Shown in pieces: positions 34,801-43,907 of a stretch of 64,000 nucleotides of DNA. The notes under the pieces are model-generated. The model was given only the letters and a program-made list of their open reading frames with translations. It was not told the origin of the DNA and searched no databases. The first letter of the stretch is position 1, and every line of letters starts with the position of its first letter. Both the position numbers and the translations under genes were made by a program. The DNA comes from JBBQKI01 sp038326725. GTDB lineage: Bacteria; Bacteroidota; Bacteroidia; Flavobacteriales; Flavobacteriaceae. The DNA is taken from contig JBBQKI010000008.1 in NCBI GenBank assembly GCA_038326725.1, positions 1 to 64,000 on the forward strand, read 5' to 3'.

Positions 34801-35314
34801 CCATCAATTGAATTTCAACCATAAATTCTGGGAAAGCTGGTTAATCAATTTAAGGAGCTCCACGGGAAATAATTCCACACTTTCGGAGAATTTTGAAAAC
34901 CGGAATTATCGATTGAAAAGCTATGAGGTGAATCCGAAACTATCGTATTTATTAAGTTCCCAAACGAGGTTTGATGTTTTTTACCAATTTAATAACGAAG
35001 AAAATTCCTTGGGCGCAATGGAAGCTTTGAAGCAACAAACCATGGGCTTTTCCTTTGCATATACCAATGCAGAAAAAATCTCCGTAAACGGGGAATTCAA
35101 TTATATCGACAACGCCTTTACGGGCATTGCCTTTTCTCCGGTGGCCTATCAAATGTTGGATGGGTTGCAACCAGGGACAAATTTCACTTGGCGGCTATTG
35201 TTCCAAAAACGAATCACCAAATATTTGGACGCCAGCCTTTCTTACTTGGGAAGAAAGAGCGAAACCACCAAAACCGTGCATACGGGGAGCGTACAGTTGC
35301 GGGCTTATTTTTAA
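31898..35314 (+). CDS. Very large secreted beta-rich protein, probable outer-membrane barrel
   Basis: 1138 residues with a signal peptide (MKSTFFLCFILIAGFAHSQG). N-terminal part (about 25-130) is an Ig-like domain. SGSISRGITIGNNQNTVVNS and ISLSGTLNHADGSKTSAFLAG follow, then a long run of amphipathic strands (for example TSYTYIKTSSDNLLAVGLQS, HQLNFNHKFWESWLINLRSS) ends with TGSVQLRAYF, whose final Phe is the usual last residue of an outer-membrane barrel. No TonB box, plug or T9SS tail was seen. Conserved in Bacteroidetes next to xth in my recollection; function unknown. Confidence 0.8.
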   Translation: MKSTFFLCFILIAGFAHSQGIPSNYRSKTIAVSDTVAVDSVSINPLRFELFDRNGKVLDREKYTIDFEKSILILSEEIKQSEDSITINYLKYPEFMTRDYFMLDPKLIVEDTGAMERLYALDQSTKENDFTPFDGLNTSGSISRGITIGNNQNTVVNSELDLQITGKLSDKVSIRASIQDANIPTQEGGYSQSLDEFDQIFIELFSDNWNIRAGDVDLQNQKSYFGNFIKKVQGISLSGTLNHADGSKTSAFLAGALVRGVFSRSEFIGQEGNQGPYKLVGPNGELFILIVSGSERVYVNGLLLQRGENEDYIIDYNAGEIKFNPTYPITSNMRITVEYQFTDRNYTRFIGFGGGNYSSDKLDIGVYVYSENDAKNQPLQQNLSEAQVDILQAAGDEMEQMTAPSAVPDTYSDNKILYRKDIVNGIEVFVFSSNPEDELFNVRFSFVGENMGNYIVSDINTINRVFEYIAPLNGIPQGNYEPVIRLKAPVKLQVGGLNGSFRPSEKTLINFEIAGSKNDLNLFSDIDDGNNDGFAGRLDVRQNLLTTTDTLKVNGFSSIDFISVDFRSIERIYNIEFNRDWNLINPVGNQRFVISGIEAYHPRIGGGRYEFQNLDFSENFSGFRHVISSEIKLNKFRLRTNGSYLKSKGDSLDSKFFRFSNTTVYEMKKAWVGGKVALENNQVQQISTDSLTPVSQKYDSFEIFSGIGDSTNVFVEAGYQYRVNDSVRNAILQKVNTSNTYYLKSRLINSENTQLSVFANYRMLKDEDGEEEDEKSLNSRILYNQSLLQGGILLNTALESNNGVIAQQEFTYLKTEPGEGIYTWNDYNNNGVQELEEFEVAQFQDEAEYIRILLPNQVFLKIRENKFSQILTLNPQSWSSKEGFKKVLSHFYNQTSYVLDRKVRRDNDGFNINPFLDGDEDQLGLTLNFRNALFFNRGKQRYTTSYTYIKTSSDNLLAVGLQSNILESHQLNFNHKFWESWLINLRSSTGNNSTLSENFENRNYRLKSYEVNPKLSYLLSSQTRFDVFYQFNNEENSLGAMEALKQQTMGFSFAYTNAEKISVNGEFNYIDNAFTGIAFSPVAYQMLDGLQPGTNFTWRLLFQKRITKYLDASLSYLGRKSETTKTVHTGSVQLRAYF

Positions 35315-35430
35315 AAAAAGGGTTTCCCATGCTAATAACATTTTTTAAACCATTAATTAAGAAAAAATTGTAACTAAAAATCTTTCAATATTTGTAAATT
35401 ACCATGCTTAATTATTTAAAACCAAGTCTT

Positions 35431-35796
35431 ATGATACTATTAAAAACCAGTTTTACCCTTCTTTTTTTGTTTGCTTTAGGATGCGGTTCAAGCACAACGA
35501 ATTCCTCGGAAGGTGACGTTAAAAATGAAAACATGACCATGCAAACCGAAAACAAAATGACGGCGGCGGGTTTTACTAAAGGAACTATTGTTGCTTCTAC
35601 TATTGAGGGCGATTGTCCTTTTACCATTAAGGTGGAAACGATTGACAGCTATTTGCTAGATCCGGTAAACCTTGACGCAAGCTATCAAAAAGATGGCGAA
35701 AAAATATGGGTGAAATATGTGGGGATGCGGATGGCTAACCGTTGTGAAAAAGCGAACCCTGTCACTATTTCTGAAATACAAAAAAGGGCGGAGTAA
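35431..35796 (+). CDS. Small uncharacterised lipoprotein
   Basis: 121 residues from ATG 35431 with a lipoprotein signal (MILLKTSFTLLFLFALGC). The mature part contains GTIVASTIEGDCPFTIKVE, LDPVNLDASYQKDGEKIWVK and a second Cys near the end (RCEKANPVTISEI), so a disulphide is possible. It could also start at the ATG at 35404. No function is recognised. An AATATTTG just before it resembles a weak -7 element. The last codons lie in a stem that ends the convergent neighbour. Confidence 0.7.
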   Translation: MILLKTSFTLLFLFALGCGSSTTNSSEGDVKNENMTMQTENKMTAAGFTKGTIVASTIEGDCPFTIKVETIDSYLLDPVNLDASYQKDGEKIWVKYVGMRMANRCEKANPVTISEIQKRAE

Positions 35797-35809
35797 AAAC
35801 CCCGCCCTT
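35781..35809 (-). terminator. Terminator of the 727-residue T9SS cargo gene
   Basis: AAGGGCGG (35784-35791) pairs with CCGCCCTT (35802-35809). On the minus strand the stem is followed by TTTTTT. It overlaps the stop region of the convergent lipoprotein gene. Confidence 0.8.
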
Positions 35810-35834
35810 CTTCAAAACTATTTATTGTTTAAGT

Positions 35835-38018
35835 TTATTTTACAATAATCTTTGCGGTTTTCTCCAAGGAGTCACTTCCCATTTTTACCAAATAAACCCC
35901 GGAAGCCACATAGGACATATCCAGTTCATAACGGTATTTCTGACCTTGTTTTTCAAGGTTGTTGAAAGCTAATAATTTTCCATTGATATCATAAACCGAA
36001 ATAGGCAAGATTTTATCGTAAGAAGTGGTCAACAAAATAACAAAATGTTTGTTATCAGAAGAAGTAACGATCATTTCGGCATTCCCGATCTCAAGACTTT
36101 CAGTTGATAAAACCCCATCATTCCTTACGTTTTCGCCATATACATCATTAGGCGTAAAATTATCGGTAGGCAAATTGGTTCTTGTCTCAATCCTATATGT
36201 TTGCCCAAGTGTTGAAAGATCTGCAGTGGCGGTAAAGGTGAAGGTATCGGTTGCGCCAGCAGCAATTGAACCTGTATATACTTCTGCTACCGGTGTTCCA
36301 CCATCTACTGAATAAGTTACTGGAATCACGGTTTGAGTAGCTGTACCGTAATTTTGGATTTCCACAGTAATTGTTTCTGCGCTGCCCAAAACACCAGTGT
36401 TAGGGCTAAGGTTTATAACGGCAACATCATTGGCTATATTAACTGCATGTTCAAAAACCCCAACTACATTCCTTCTGTTTGGATTAAAATATTCGGCTAT
36501 ATGCCAAAATGTTTTGTCGTCCGTTGGGCTTGTTGATAAGTGAACATAATCCGCAAACCGGGTGGTAGGAGAGTTGGCAGAACTCAAGCCTATTAATTCC
36601 TCAGCTATGGGCATAGTATTCAATGGATCAGTGGACAAACGGCCAGTATAACGGATCGAAATCCTTTCCGCAGTACTTACAGAGCTATAGGCCATCCCGA
36701 TATTCCCTTGAATATCCATTGCCATGCTCCCTGAAAAAGCATGTCTTCCAGCGGTTGGAGTTAAGTATGTACCTTCTTGAAAAATAGTCCAAGGCTGACC
36801 CTGCTCGGGCTGGCGTAATTCATACCAACGTACCCCGGCCAATTCACCTCCGCCCGGGTCTGTATCCACCACAAAATTTAATAAAGCGGAATTATAGCCG
36901 TCAAACATACGGAACTGTGCCTGGTTCATGACAGTTGCCTGTAAAGCATCTATATCCGGTCCGGCAGGTTGATCTAGGTTTGCAAAAGAGCCTCCATCAA
37001 ATACACTGATAAAATCAGTGGTTATTAATTGCTGAGCGGTGGAAATAGTTGAATTTCCTGGAGTTTCCCAATCCACGTTAATGGTCCAAATTTTCAAATG
37101 GTCATCGGCTACTCCGCCCCAAGCATCATCTTGAAGATAAACAACAGAGAAATTACCAAGCTCCGGTTCAGATCCACCAGTGGCACTAAATCCGTGTGGG
37201 CTGTAGAAACCACTTGTGGCAATCCCTGGTAAAGGGAAGCCTATAAATTGAGCAGGTTCACCCGCTGCCATTTTTTCCCGCTCAACAGCAAAAGTCCTGT
37301 TGGCGGCACTAATATTAGCGGTAACATAGTAAGCATCGGACCAAACTGAAAATTTTGTATAATCCGGGAAGCTACCTGTTCCGAAACCAGTGGTATAAAC
37401 CCACCATCCGTCGTTTACTGGATCTGGGCCTTTACAAACGGCCACGTTGAAACCATTTGGTGCTTGGTCAAATTCGGTAATTACAAACCTGCCTCGAGGC
37501 TCGCCCGGTGCATTTTCAATATAGGGATCAAAAAAAATAATGGGGTCACCGATGGCATTACCGGGGAAAATGGTTCCCAAAGATGCTTCGGGGGTTAGTG
37601 GGTTCCCGGCCAAATCGAAAATTCTGAAGGCCACGTTCCAACCTCCAACATAATGGGCAGGTCCCACGGCTCCAGTAGGATCTGAAGGGGTAGATTGAGA
37701 TATGTCCGCTTCAAAAACCAAACTTGGGGCTTTCCCTTGGCGGGTTTCCACGCCGGTCTGAACGGCTTCATCAACGCCTGCAGAACCTTTACCCGGAACT
37801 ATGTTATTAACTCGTTGTCTTTTGGGTTTCCCCAATCTTTGGGTATTATCTGCAGGTTTAAATGTACCGTTTCGGATTTGTTCCGCAATGCTCGGAACAT
37901 CAAGTGGGGCGGCTAACATCCCGGTATTACCAGGGCCCACTACGGTTTGGTCTTGTGCGTTTACTGTTCCTGCAAGAAGCATTGCCAGCAATACAAAAAA
38001 ATAGTTTTTTAGTTTCAT
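35835..38018 (-). CDS. Secreted protein with type A T9SS sorting domain
   Basis: 727 residues, signal peptide MKLKNYFFVLLAMLLAGTVNA. The central region has FEADISQSTPSDPTGAVGPA, GNIGMAYSSVSTAERISIRY and a CARDB-like domain (PNTGVLGSAETITVEIQNYG, about 545-620). The C-terminal 80 residues are a type A sorting tail: ISVYDINGKLLAFNNLEKQG, ASGVYLVKMGS and TAKIIVK. It is therefore exported by the T9SS and anchored or released at the cell surface. No enzyme motif is recognised. Followed by a strong terminator. Confidence 0.9.
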   Translation of the reverse strand: MKLKNYFFVLLAMLLAGTVNAQDQTVVGPGNTGMLAAPLDVPSIAEQIRNGTFKPADNTQRLGKPKRQRVNNIVPGKGSAGVDEAVQTGVETRQGKAPSLVFEADISQSTPSDPTGAVGPAHYVGGWNVAFRIFDLAGNPLTPEASLGTIFPGNAIGDPIIFFDPYIENAPGEPRGRFVITEFDQAPNGFNVAVCKGPDPVNDGWWVYTTGFGTGSFPDYTKFSVWSDAYYVTANISAANRTFAVEREKMAAGEPAQFIGFPLPGIATSGFYSPHGFSATGGSEPELGNFSVVYLQDDAWGGVADDHLKIWTINVDWETPGNSTISTAQQLITTDFISVFDGGSFANLDQPAGPDIDALQATVMNQAQFRMFDGYNSALLNFVVDTDPGGGELAGVRWYELRQPEQGQPWTIFQEGTYLTPTAGRHAFSGSMAMDIQGNIGMAYSSVSTAERISIRYTGRLSTDPLNTMPIAEELIGLSSANSPTTRFADYVHLSTSPTDDKTFWHIAEYFNPNRRNVVGVFEHAVNIANDVAVINLSPNTGVLGSAETITVEIQNYGTATQTVIPVTYSVDGGTPVAEVYTGSIAAGATDTFTFTATADLSTLGQTYRIETRTNLPTDNFTPNDVYGENVRNDGVLSTESLEIGNAEMIVTSSDNKHFVILLTTSYDKILPISVYDINGKLLAFNNLEKQGQKYRYELDMSYVASGVYLVKMGSDSLEKTAKIIVK

Positions 38019-38099
38019 TTGAAATTATTTAGGTTTATAAATTAAAAAGGAGTTAAAAATAAAGAATCCCATTCATAAAAAAAACAAAAACAATCTATT

Positions 38100-39635
38100 T
38101 TATTGAAACCAAGTCTTATAAGATATACTGCTTATTATTTCCCCCGAAAGTGCATCAATCGCGATTCGTTCCTGCTCCATGGAATCCCTGTGGCGAAGGG
38201 TTACGGTGTTGTCCTCCTTGGTTTGGTGGTCCACGGTTATGCAAAAGGGCGTGCCAACGGCATCCTGCCTGCGGTAGCGCCTACCCACGGCATCTTTTTC
38301 GTCATAGACGACGTTATGTTCCCATTGCAATTCCTCAATTATTTTTTGAGCAATTTCCGGGAGGCCGTCCTTTTTCACTAATGGTAAGACCGCTGCTTTA
38401 ACGGGGGCCAAAATAGCGGGGAGTTTTAGCACCGTCCGAACGCTACCCTCAGCAAGGGTTTCGTCCATTAACGAATTACTAAAAATTGCCAAAAACATAC
38501 GGTCCAAGCCGATGGAAGTTTCCACCACATAGGGGACATAATTTTCATTGGTTTCAGGGTCAAAAAACCGCAGCTTTTTTCCAGAATGTTTTTCGTGGGC
38601 CTTTAAATCAAAATCGGTGCGAGAGTGAATTCCTTCCAATTCCTTGAAGCCAAAAGGAAAATTGAATTCAATATCGGTAGCGGCATTGGCGTAATGCGCC
38701 AATTTTTCATGATCGTGAAAACGGTAGTTTTCTTTGTCCATACCCAATGAAAGATGCCATTTTAAACGGGTTTCTTTCCAGTATTCGTACCATTTCATCT
38801 CTTCGCCGGGACGCACGAAGAACTGCATTTCCATTTGCTCAAACTCCCGCATCCGGAATATAAATTGACGCGCCACTATTTCGTTACGGAATGCTTTCCC
38901 GGTTTGGGCGATACCGAAAGGGATCTTCATCCTCCCGGATTTTTGAACATTCAAAAAGTTAACAAAAATCCCTTGTGCCGTTTCGGGACGAAGGTATAAA
39001 TCCATTGCGCTATCTGCGGAAGCGCCCAGTTTTGTGCCGAACATTAAATTGAACTGCCGAACATCTGTCCAGTTTTTGGAACCGGTTTCAGGGTCCGCAA
39101 TTTCCAGTTCTTCGATCAAGGCTTTTACGTCTGCAAGGTTTTCGGTTTCCAATGATTTTGCCAAACGGCCTAAAATTTCATTCTTTTTGGAAAGATATTC
39201 CACAACACGCGGATTTGTAGTCACGAATTGCGCTTGGTCAAAACTTTCCCCAAAACGGCTCTTGGCTTTTTCGATTTCCTTTTGTGCCTTTTGGTTCAAT
39301 TTTTCTGCATAGTCTTCAATAAGCACATCGGCGCGATACCGCTTTTTTGAATCTTTATTGTCTATCAACGGATCGTTGAAGGCATCTACGTGTCCTGAGG
39401 CTTTCCAAATTGTGGGATGCATTAAAATAGCCGCATCTATGCCAACAATGTTTTGGTGCATATAGACCATGCTGCGCCACCAATATTCCCGGATGTTTTT
39501 TTTGAGTTCAGCCCCATTTTGTGCATAATCATAAACGGCACTTAAACCGTCATAGATTTCACTGGATGCGAAGATGTAACCATATTCCTTTGCGTGGGAT
39601 ATGACTTTTTTAAAATGTTCGTCGTTGTTTGCCAT
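38100..39635 (-). CDS. glyS: Glycyl-tRNA synthetase, single-chain type
   Basis: Class II synthetase, dimeric (eukaryote/archaea-like) GlyRS, not the alpha/beta E. coli type. 511 residues: IFASSEIYDGLSAVYDYAQN, VGIDAAILMHPTIWKASGHV, motif 2 region GKAFRNEIVARQFIFRMREF, LRPETAQGIFVNF and motif 3 TSIGLDRMFLAIF. A TATTTTTG lies at 39647-39640, only 5 nt before the ATG; if used, the mRNA would be leaderless, so a promoter further up is more likely. Confidence 0.97.
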   Translation of the reverse strand: MANNDEHFKKVISHAKEYGYIFASSEIYDGLSAVYDYAQNGAELKKNIREYWWRSMVYMHQNIVGIDAAILMHPTIWKASGHVDAFNDPLIDNKDSKKRYRADVLIEDYAEKLNQKAQKEIEKAKSRFGESFDQAQFVTTNPRVVEYLSKKNEILGRLAKSLETENLADVKALIEELEIADPETGSKNWTDVRQFNLMFGTKLGASADSAMDLYLRPETAQGIFVNFLNVQKSGRMKIPFGIAQTGKAFRNEIVARQFIFRMREFEQMEMQFFVRPGEEMKWYEYWKETRLKWHLSLGMDKENYRFHDHEKLAHYANAATDIEFNFPFGFKELEGIHSRTDFDLKAHEKHSGKKLRFFDPETNENYVPYVVETSIGLDRMFLAIFSNSLMDETLAEGSVRTVLKLPAILAPVKAAVLPLVKKDGLPEIAQKIIEELQWEHNVVYDEKDAVGRRYRRQDAVGTPFCITVDHQTKEDNTVTLRHRDSMEQERIAIDALSGEIISSISYKTWFQ

Positions 39636-39693
39636 AGCGCAAAAATAGGCAATGCCCCCAAACCCTCGAAGAGGGTAATGCTTTTTTTTACGA

Positions 39694-39735
39694 ATAAAAA
39701 CCCTTTAAAAATCGTGATTTTTAAAGGGTTTTTAT
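39694..39735 (-). terminator. Terminator with perfect 20-bp arms
   Basis: ATAAAAACCCTTTAAAAATC (39694-39713) and its exact reverse complement (39716-39735), with T-tract after the G run on the minus strand. It lies past the stop of the coiled-coil protein gene and before glyS. Could work in both directions. Confidence 0.8.
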
Positions 39736-39777
39736 TATAAATTTCAACGCATGGCCCCATTTGGGGGGCTGTGAGGA

Positions 39778-40686
39778 TTAATTCAGCACCATAGTTGTGG
39801 TAGCGATTTGGTTTTCGCCATCAAAAAGGTTGATGGTATATCTACCTTCAGTCAACTCATTTTCATTGGCATTTACCAAAACACAAACATCAAGTTCTTC
39901 GTTTTCGTAAAATACTTTGGAAGTAGCGCTGTAGTTAATGTTGGAATTTTCAAACTGCCTTACAGCTTTTTCTCCTAACAATACATTCTGTGGATTTAAA
40001 ACCTGTACATACAAAGTACGATCCCCACGTTGTGCTATGGCATTGGGGGCCATGGTAAAACACGCACGGATTTTATCTGACCGGCTTGCACGCTTTGTAT
40101 CAACCACTTTTCCGTTATTCCTAATTATGACGCCTTCGCCTCTAAGATCGGTTGCTTTTACAATGGAAGCTCTCTTAATGGTCTCTGTCATTGCCATGTT
40201 TTCTTGGCTAAAAGAATCCACCACCATTCTAGTCTGGCCGAGCACTGTATTGGTGCTGTCGCGTTGCATGGCCAATTGCTGATTTGCCGCAATAAGACTA
40301 TCTGCCCTTGCAAACATAATTGTACGCTCGTTTTTAAGTTTCCCGATTTCGATTTTATAGCGCTCAATCATGGCTAAATTGGCTTCAGAATCTTTCACGG
40401 AATCCAGTAGAACCGAAATACGTTCGCGAGCAGCGAGAAGATCTGTATCTTTTAATTCATTGTCCTTTATTATTTCGTCATAGTTAGCTATCAAGCCTTC
40501 AAGTTCTATCTCAATATCCTGTTTTTCCTTTTCCAAACCAGTTACCGTCGTTTCCCTATCATTGAAAAGGGTTACTGTATAAACGGCCAAGGCAATTAAT
40601 AATACCGATAGCACGCCAATCAATACTTTAAATTTGGTGCCATTATTTTCAGTATTTTCCGTACTTTCAATGTGTTCTGTACTCAT
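39778..40686 (-). CDS. Coiled-coil membrane-anchored protein of unknown function
   Basis: 302 residues. A single helix at about 22-44 (KVLIGVLSVLLIALAVYTVT) places a long coiled coil (about 50-160, rich in Glu/Lys/Leu heptads such as EKEKQDIEIELEGLIANYDE) and a C-terminal beta-domain (about 190-302, RTLYVQVLNPQNVLLGEKAV) in the periplasm or cytoplasm; topology is not resolved. Often listed as hypothetical next to comF in Flavobacteriia. Divergent from comF. Confidence 0.75.
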   Translation of the reverse strand: MSTEHIESTENTENNGTKFKVLIGVLSVLLIALAVYTVTLFNDRETTVTGLEKEKQDIEIELEGLIANYDEIIKDNELKDTDLLAARERISVLLDSVKDSEANLAMIERYKIEIGKLKNERTIMFARADSLIAANQQLAMQRDSTNTVLGQTRMVVDSFSQENMAMTETIKRASIVKATDLRGEGVIIRNNGKVVDTKRASRSDKIRACFTMAPNAIAQRGDRTLYVQVLNPQNVLLGEKAVRQFENSNINYSATSKVFYENEELDVCVLVNANENELTEGRYTINLFDGENQIATTTMVLN

Positions 40687-40711
40687 AATGTTTTAGATTA
40701 AGTTTAGAAGG

Positions 40712-40719
40712 CAAAAGTA
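40712..40719 (-). promoter_or_regulatory. -7 element for the coiled-coil protein gene
   Basis: TACTTTTG on the minus strand matches TAnnTTTG, 25 nt before the start at 40686. No TTG at the right distance, so partial. Confidence 0.4.
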
Positions 40720-40770
40720 CATCGGTATTTTTTCCATTAGTGTTTATAAAATGGTAAAATGTCTTAAAAT

Positions 40771-41433
40771 ATGTTAAATCTTCTTTTTCCAAAGATTTGC
40801 AATGGCTGTAAAAACCTGATTTCAAGTGGCGAAGAAATACTATGCGCCCATTGCAGGCACAGGCTTCCGCTCTTACGCCACCACGAAAATGGCAATGAAA
40901 GTATGAAAGAAAAATTTTTTGGAAGGTTTCCCATTGAAAACGCAACTTGTTTAATGCAATTTCAAAAAAGAGGAATTTCACAAGAGATTTTGCACAATTT
41001 GAAATACAAAAACAGACAGGAAATAAGCTTTTTTCTAGGAAAATGGTTGGGGGCCGAACTATCCGAAATCCCTAATTATAAAAATATTGATGTGGTGATT
41101 CCTGTGCCATTACATAGGCAGAAACTTAAAAAACGTGGCTACAACCAAGTTGCGGGTTTTGGGATGGAAATAGCTAAATCTCTCGATGTGCCTTACCGTG
41201 ACGATATTTTGATCAAGGTTTCCAAAACGGGATCGCAAGTATTTAAAAGCCGGTTAATGCGTTTTGAGGTGGAGGAAATTTTTACTGCCCAAAACCTTGA
41301 AACCATCTCGGGAAAGCATATTTTATTGGTTGACGATATCGTGACCACGGGTGCTACATTGGAAAATTGCGCCCTTCAATTGCTGAAGGAGGGCAACACA
41401 AAACTCAGCATCGCAACTATGGCGATGACGTAA
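40771..41433 (+). CDS. comF: ComF-family phosphoribosyltransferase-like protein
   Basis: Linked to uptake of transforming DNA in competent bacteria; in others the role is unclear. 220 residues: N-terminal zinc site (CNGCKNLISS, CAHCRHRLPL), FEVEEIFTAQNL, and PRPP loop ILLVDDIVTTGATLENCALQ. The Asp-Asp pair and TTGAT loop are intact. The spacing to the next gene is 106 nt. Confidence 0.92.
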   Translation: MLNLLFPKICNGCKNLISSGEEILCAHCRHRLPLLRHHENGNESMKEKFFGRFPIENATCLMQFQKRGISQEILHNLKYKNRQEISFFLGKWLGAELSEIPNYKNIDVVIPVPLHRQKLKKRGYNQVAGFGMEIAKSLDVPYRDDILIKVSKTGSQVFKSRLMRFEVEEIFTAQNLETISGKHILLVDDIVTTGATLENCALQLLKEGNTKLSIATMAMT

Positions 41434-41539
41434 TGTCCGGCGATTTAAGTACTTTTGAGCGGTGAATTTTGAGAAAAATTTGACTTACAACCTACGGCCT
41501 ACGTCTTTTTTCTATATTCCTAACATCTAAAATCCCGAA

Positions 41540-43144
41540 GTGAAACACCGTTTATTATATCTCCCCATCGCACTTTTGTTTCTGCTTTCATTTGCGGACT
41601 GTGCAAAAAAAGGCACGCCTTCCGGGGGCGATCTCGACAGTATCCCGCCCATTTTGGTTAGGAGCAATCCTGAAAATTACAATACCAACTTCAGTGGAAA
41701 TGAAATTCGCATCTATTTTGACGAATACATAAAATTGAAAAACCTGCAACAGGAATTAATCATTTCGCCGCCTTTAAAATACAATCCCATCATTACGCCT
41801 TTAAGTAGTTCCAAAACTTTGAGAATAAAAATCTTGGACACCCTCAAGGAAAATACCACGTATTCCTTCAATTTTGGAAACAGTATCGTGGACAATAACG
41901 AAGAAAATCCCTTTTCATATTTTAAATATGTTTTTTCCACTGGGAGTTACATTGATAGTTTGAAGCTTTCCGGTAACGTCCGCGATGCGAAATTGTTGAC
42001 CCCAGAAATCCCTACCACAGTTATGCTTTATGAAGTAAACGAAGCCTTTACGGATTCCACGGTTTTTTTAGAAAAGCCCACATATATAACGGTTACAAAA
42101 GATAGTACCGGCACTTTTGAGCTTACTAATCTTAAAGAAGGAAATTATATGTTGCTAGCCCTTAAAGAAAAAACCAATGACTATATTTTTCAACCCAATA
42201 ATGACAAAATCGGGTTTTTGCCGGAAACGGTTTCCCTGCCTACAGACAGCACCTTCACGTTAACCTTGTTTAAAGAAGAACCGCTTTTTGCCACTTCCCG
42301 ACCCAGCCAAATTAGCAAACAACATATTCTTTTCGGGTTTCAGGGAAGTGCAGATAGTTTAAAAATCGATTTGCTCTCGGAAGCCCCTGAGGATTTTGAA
42401 GCCATTACCTATCGCGATATCGTAAAAGATACATTGCACTATTGGTTCAAGCCCAAAATCGAAACCGATTCCTTGATTTTTAAAGTTACGAATTACCAAC
42501 AAACCGATACATTAACGGTTAGAATGCGAGACCTTCCGGTAGATTCGCTTTCGCTTTCAGCAATTAATCCCGGGCCTCAAAGATTGCTTGATAGCTTAAA
42601 AATAAAAAGCATTACGCCCATGTTTTCTTTTGATGAAGAAAAAATAAACATCCTTTCAAAAGATTCCGTAAACATCCCGGCCAAGGGGCGTTTGAACCTG
42701 AAATACAATTTAGCGGAAATAAGTTTCCCAAAAACAGAAGATCAAACCTACGCCATCGAAATATTGCCCGGTGGAATTACGGATTTTTATGGGAAAACCA
42801 ACGATACATTGCGATATACGGTTAGCACGCGAATGGCTTCCGATTATGGGACGCTGTCGCTTACATTGGCCAATGTTGAAAAATTCCCGTTGATTGTACA
42901 ATTAGTTTCGAAAAAATTTGAAGTCGCTATGGAAAAATACCTTCTTCAAAACGAAGAAATTTTCTTTGATGAAATCACTCCTGGGCAATATTTTATCCGC
43001 ATCATTTATGACGAAAATGAAAATAATATTTGGGATACGGGTAATTTCTTGGAACGAAGACCCCCTGAAGAAATTATTTATTACCCGTCGCAACTCGATG
43101 TTCGGGCAAACTGGAGCCTGAGGGAAACATTTACTTTAAAGTAA
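41540..43144 (+). CDS. Ig-like-domain lipoprotein (BIg_5 type)
   Basis: 534 residues from a GTG at 41540. The lipoprotein signal ends at LSFADCAKKG (lipobox Cys). Residues 35-140 form a BIg_5 (SbsA-like) domain: SIPPILVRSNPENYNTNFSG, NEIRIYFDEYIKLKNL, LKENTTYSFNFGNSI. Later strands include a carboxypeptidase-regulatory-like repeat (FELTNLKEGNYMLLALKEK) and ITPGQYFIRIIYDENENNIW. Probable outer-membrane lipoprotein; function unknown. Its last 14 bases overlap the end of the convergent amidase gene. Confidence 0.85.
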   Translation: MKHRLLYLPIALLFLLSFADCAKKGTPSGGDLDSIPPILVRSNPENYNTNFSGNEIRIYFDEYIKLKNLQQELIISPPLKYNPIITPLSSSKTLRIKILDTLKENTTYSFNFGNSIVDNNEENPFSYFKYVFSTGSYIDSLKLSGNVRDAKLLTPEIPTTVMLYEVNEAFTDSTVFLEKPTYITVTKDSTGTFELTNLKEGNYMLLALKEKTNDYIFQPNNDKIGFLPETVSLPTDSTFTLTLFKEEPLFATSRPSQISKQHILFGFQGSADSLKIDLLSEAPEDFEAITYRDIVKDTLHYWFKPKIETDSLIFKVTNYQQTDTLTVRMRDLPVDSLSLSAINPGPQRLLDSLKIKSITPMFSFDEEKINILSKDSVNIPAKGRLNLKYNLAEISFPKTEDQTYAIEILPGGITDFYGKTNDTLRYTVSTRMASDYGTLSLTLANVEKFPLIVQLVSKKFEVAMEKYLLQNEEIFFDEITPGQYFIRIIYDENENNIWDTGNFLERRPPEEIIYYPSQLDVRANWSLRETFTLK

Positions 43145-43907
43145 AATCATCCCGATCTTCCAAAAACATTAATTGTTCCCGGCTTTCTTGAATATGGGTT
43201 TTTTCCAAAAAGACTGTTTCGTTGAATTCTTTCTCGAAATTTGTAGTTGAAATTTGATCTCCTAAAACATTGTAAATCGCAGAATGACCCGGATATGCGT
43301 AATTGTTTCCATCAATCCCAATGCGGTTTACACCCACACAATAGCACATGTTTTCAATTGCGCGGGCCTTCAACAACGCGTCCCAAGCTGATATCCTTTT
43401 TTCAGGCCAGTTCGCAACATAAATCAACACATCGAAATCTTCTGTATTGCGCGCCCAAACTGGAAAACGAAGATCGTAGCAAACCAATGGACAGATTTTC
43501 CAACCTTTATAATTCACAACCAAACGTGTTTCGCCTTTTGAATAAACTTTATGCTCGCCCGCCAAAGTGAAGGTGTGTTTTTTGTCGTATTTTTTAAATT
43601 CCCCGTTGGGAAAAATAAAGAACAAACGATTGAAAAAATTGTCTTTTTCCTTAACAATGAAACTTCCCGTAACAGCTGTGTCGTGATCTTTTGCCTGTTG
43701 AAGCATCCATTGAAAAGTCCTGCCTTCGCTTTGCTCCGCAAGCGCACTTGCGTTCATCGAAAATCCAGTGCTGAACATTTCGGGCAAAACAATCAAATCA
43801 GTTTTAGAAATGTGCTCCAGTTTTTCAGAAAAAAGCTTGAGATTGGCATCAATGTTTTCCCATTCCAAAGAGGCTTGAACCAAAGTTATCCGAAAGATTT
43901 CAGCCAT
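43131..43907 (-). CDS. Nitrilase-superfamily amidase (omega-amidase-like)
   Basis: 258 residues with the Glu-Lys-Cys triad: DLIVLPEMFSTGFSMN, KKYDKKHTFTLAGEH and CPLVCYDLRFPVWAR. The YafV/NIT2 group hydrolyses alpha-ketoglutaramate or alpha-ketosuccinamate, and the C-terminal NWPEKRISAWDALLKARAIE matches it. No signal peptide. The start overlaps the ankyrin gene stop (TAATG), so translation is coupled. Confidence 0.9.
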   Translation of the reverse strand: MAEIFRITLVQASLEWENIDANLKLFSEKLEHISKTDLIVLPEMFSTGFSMNASALAEQSEGRTFQWMLQQAKDHDTAVTGSFIVKEKDNFFNRLFFIFPNGEFKKYDKKHTFTLAGEHKVYSKGETRLVVNYKGWKICPLVCYDLRFPVWARNTEDFDVLIYVANWPEKRISAWDALLKARAIENMCYCVGVNRIGIDGNNYAYPGHSAIYNVLGDQISTTNFEKEFNETVFLEKTHIQESREQLMFLEDRDDFTLK

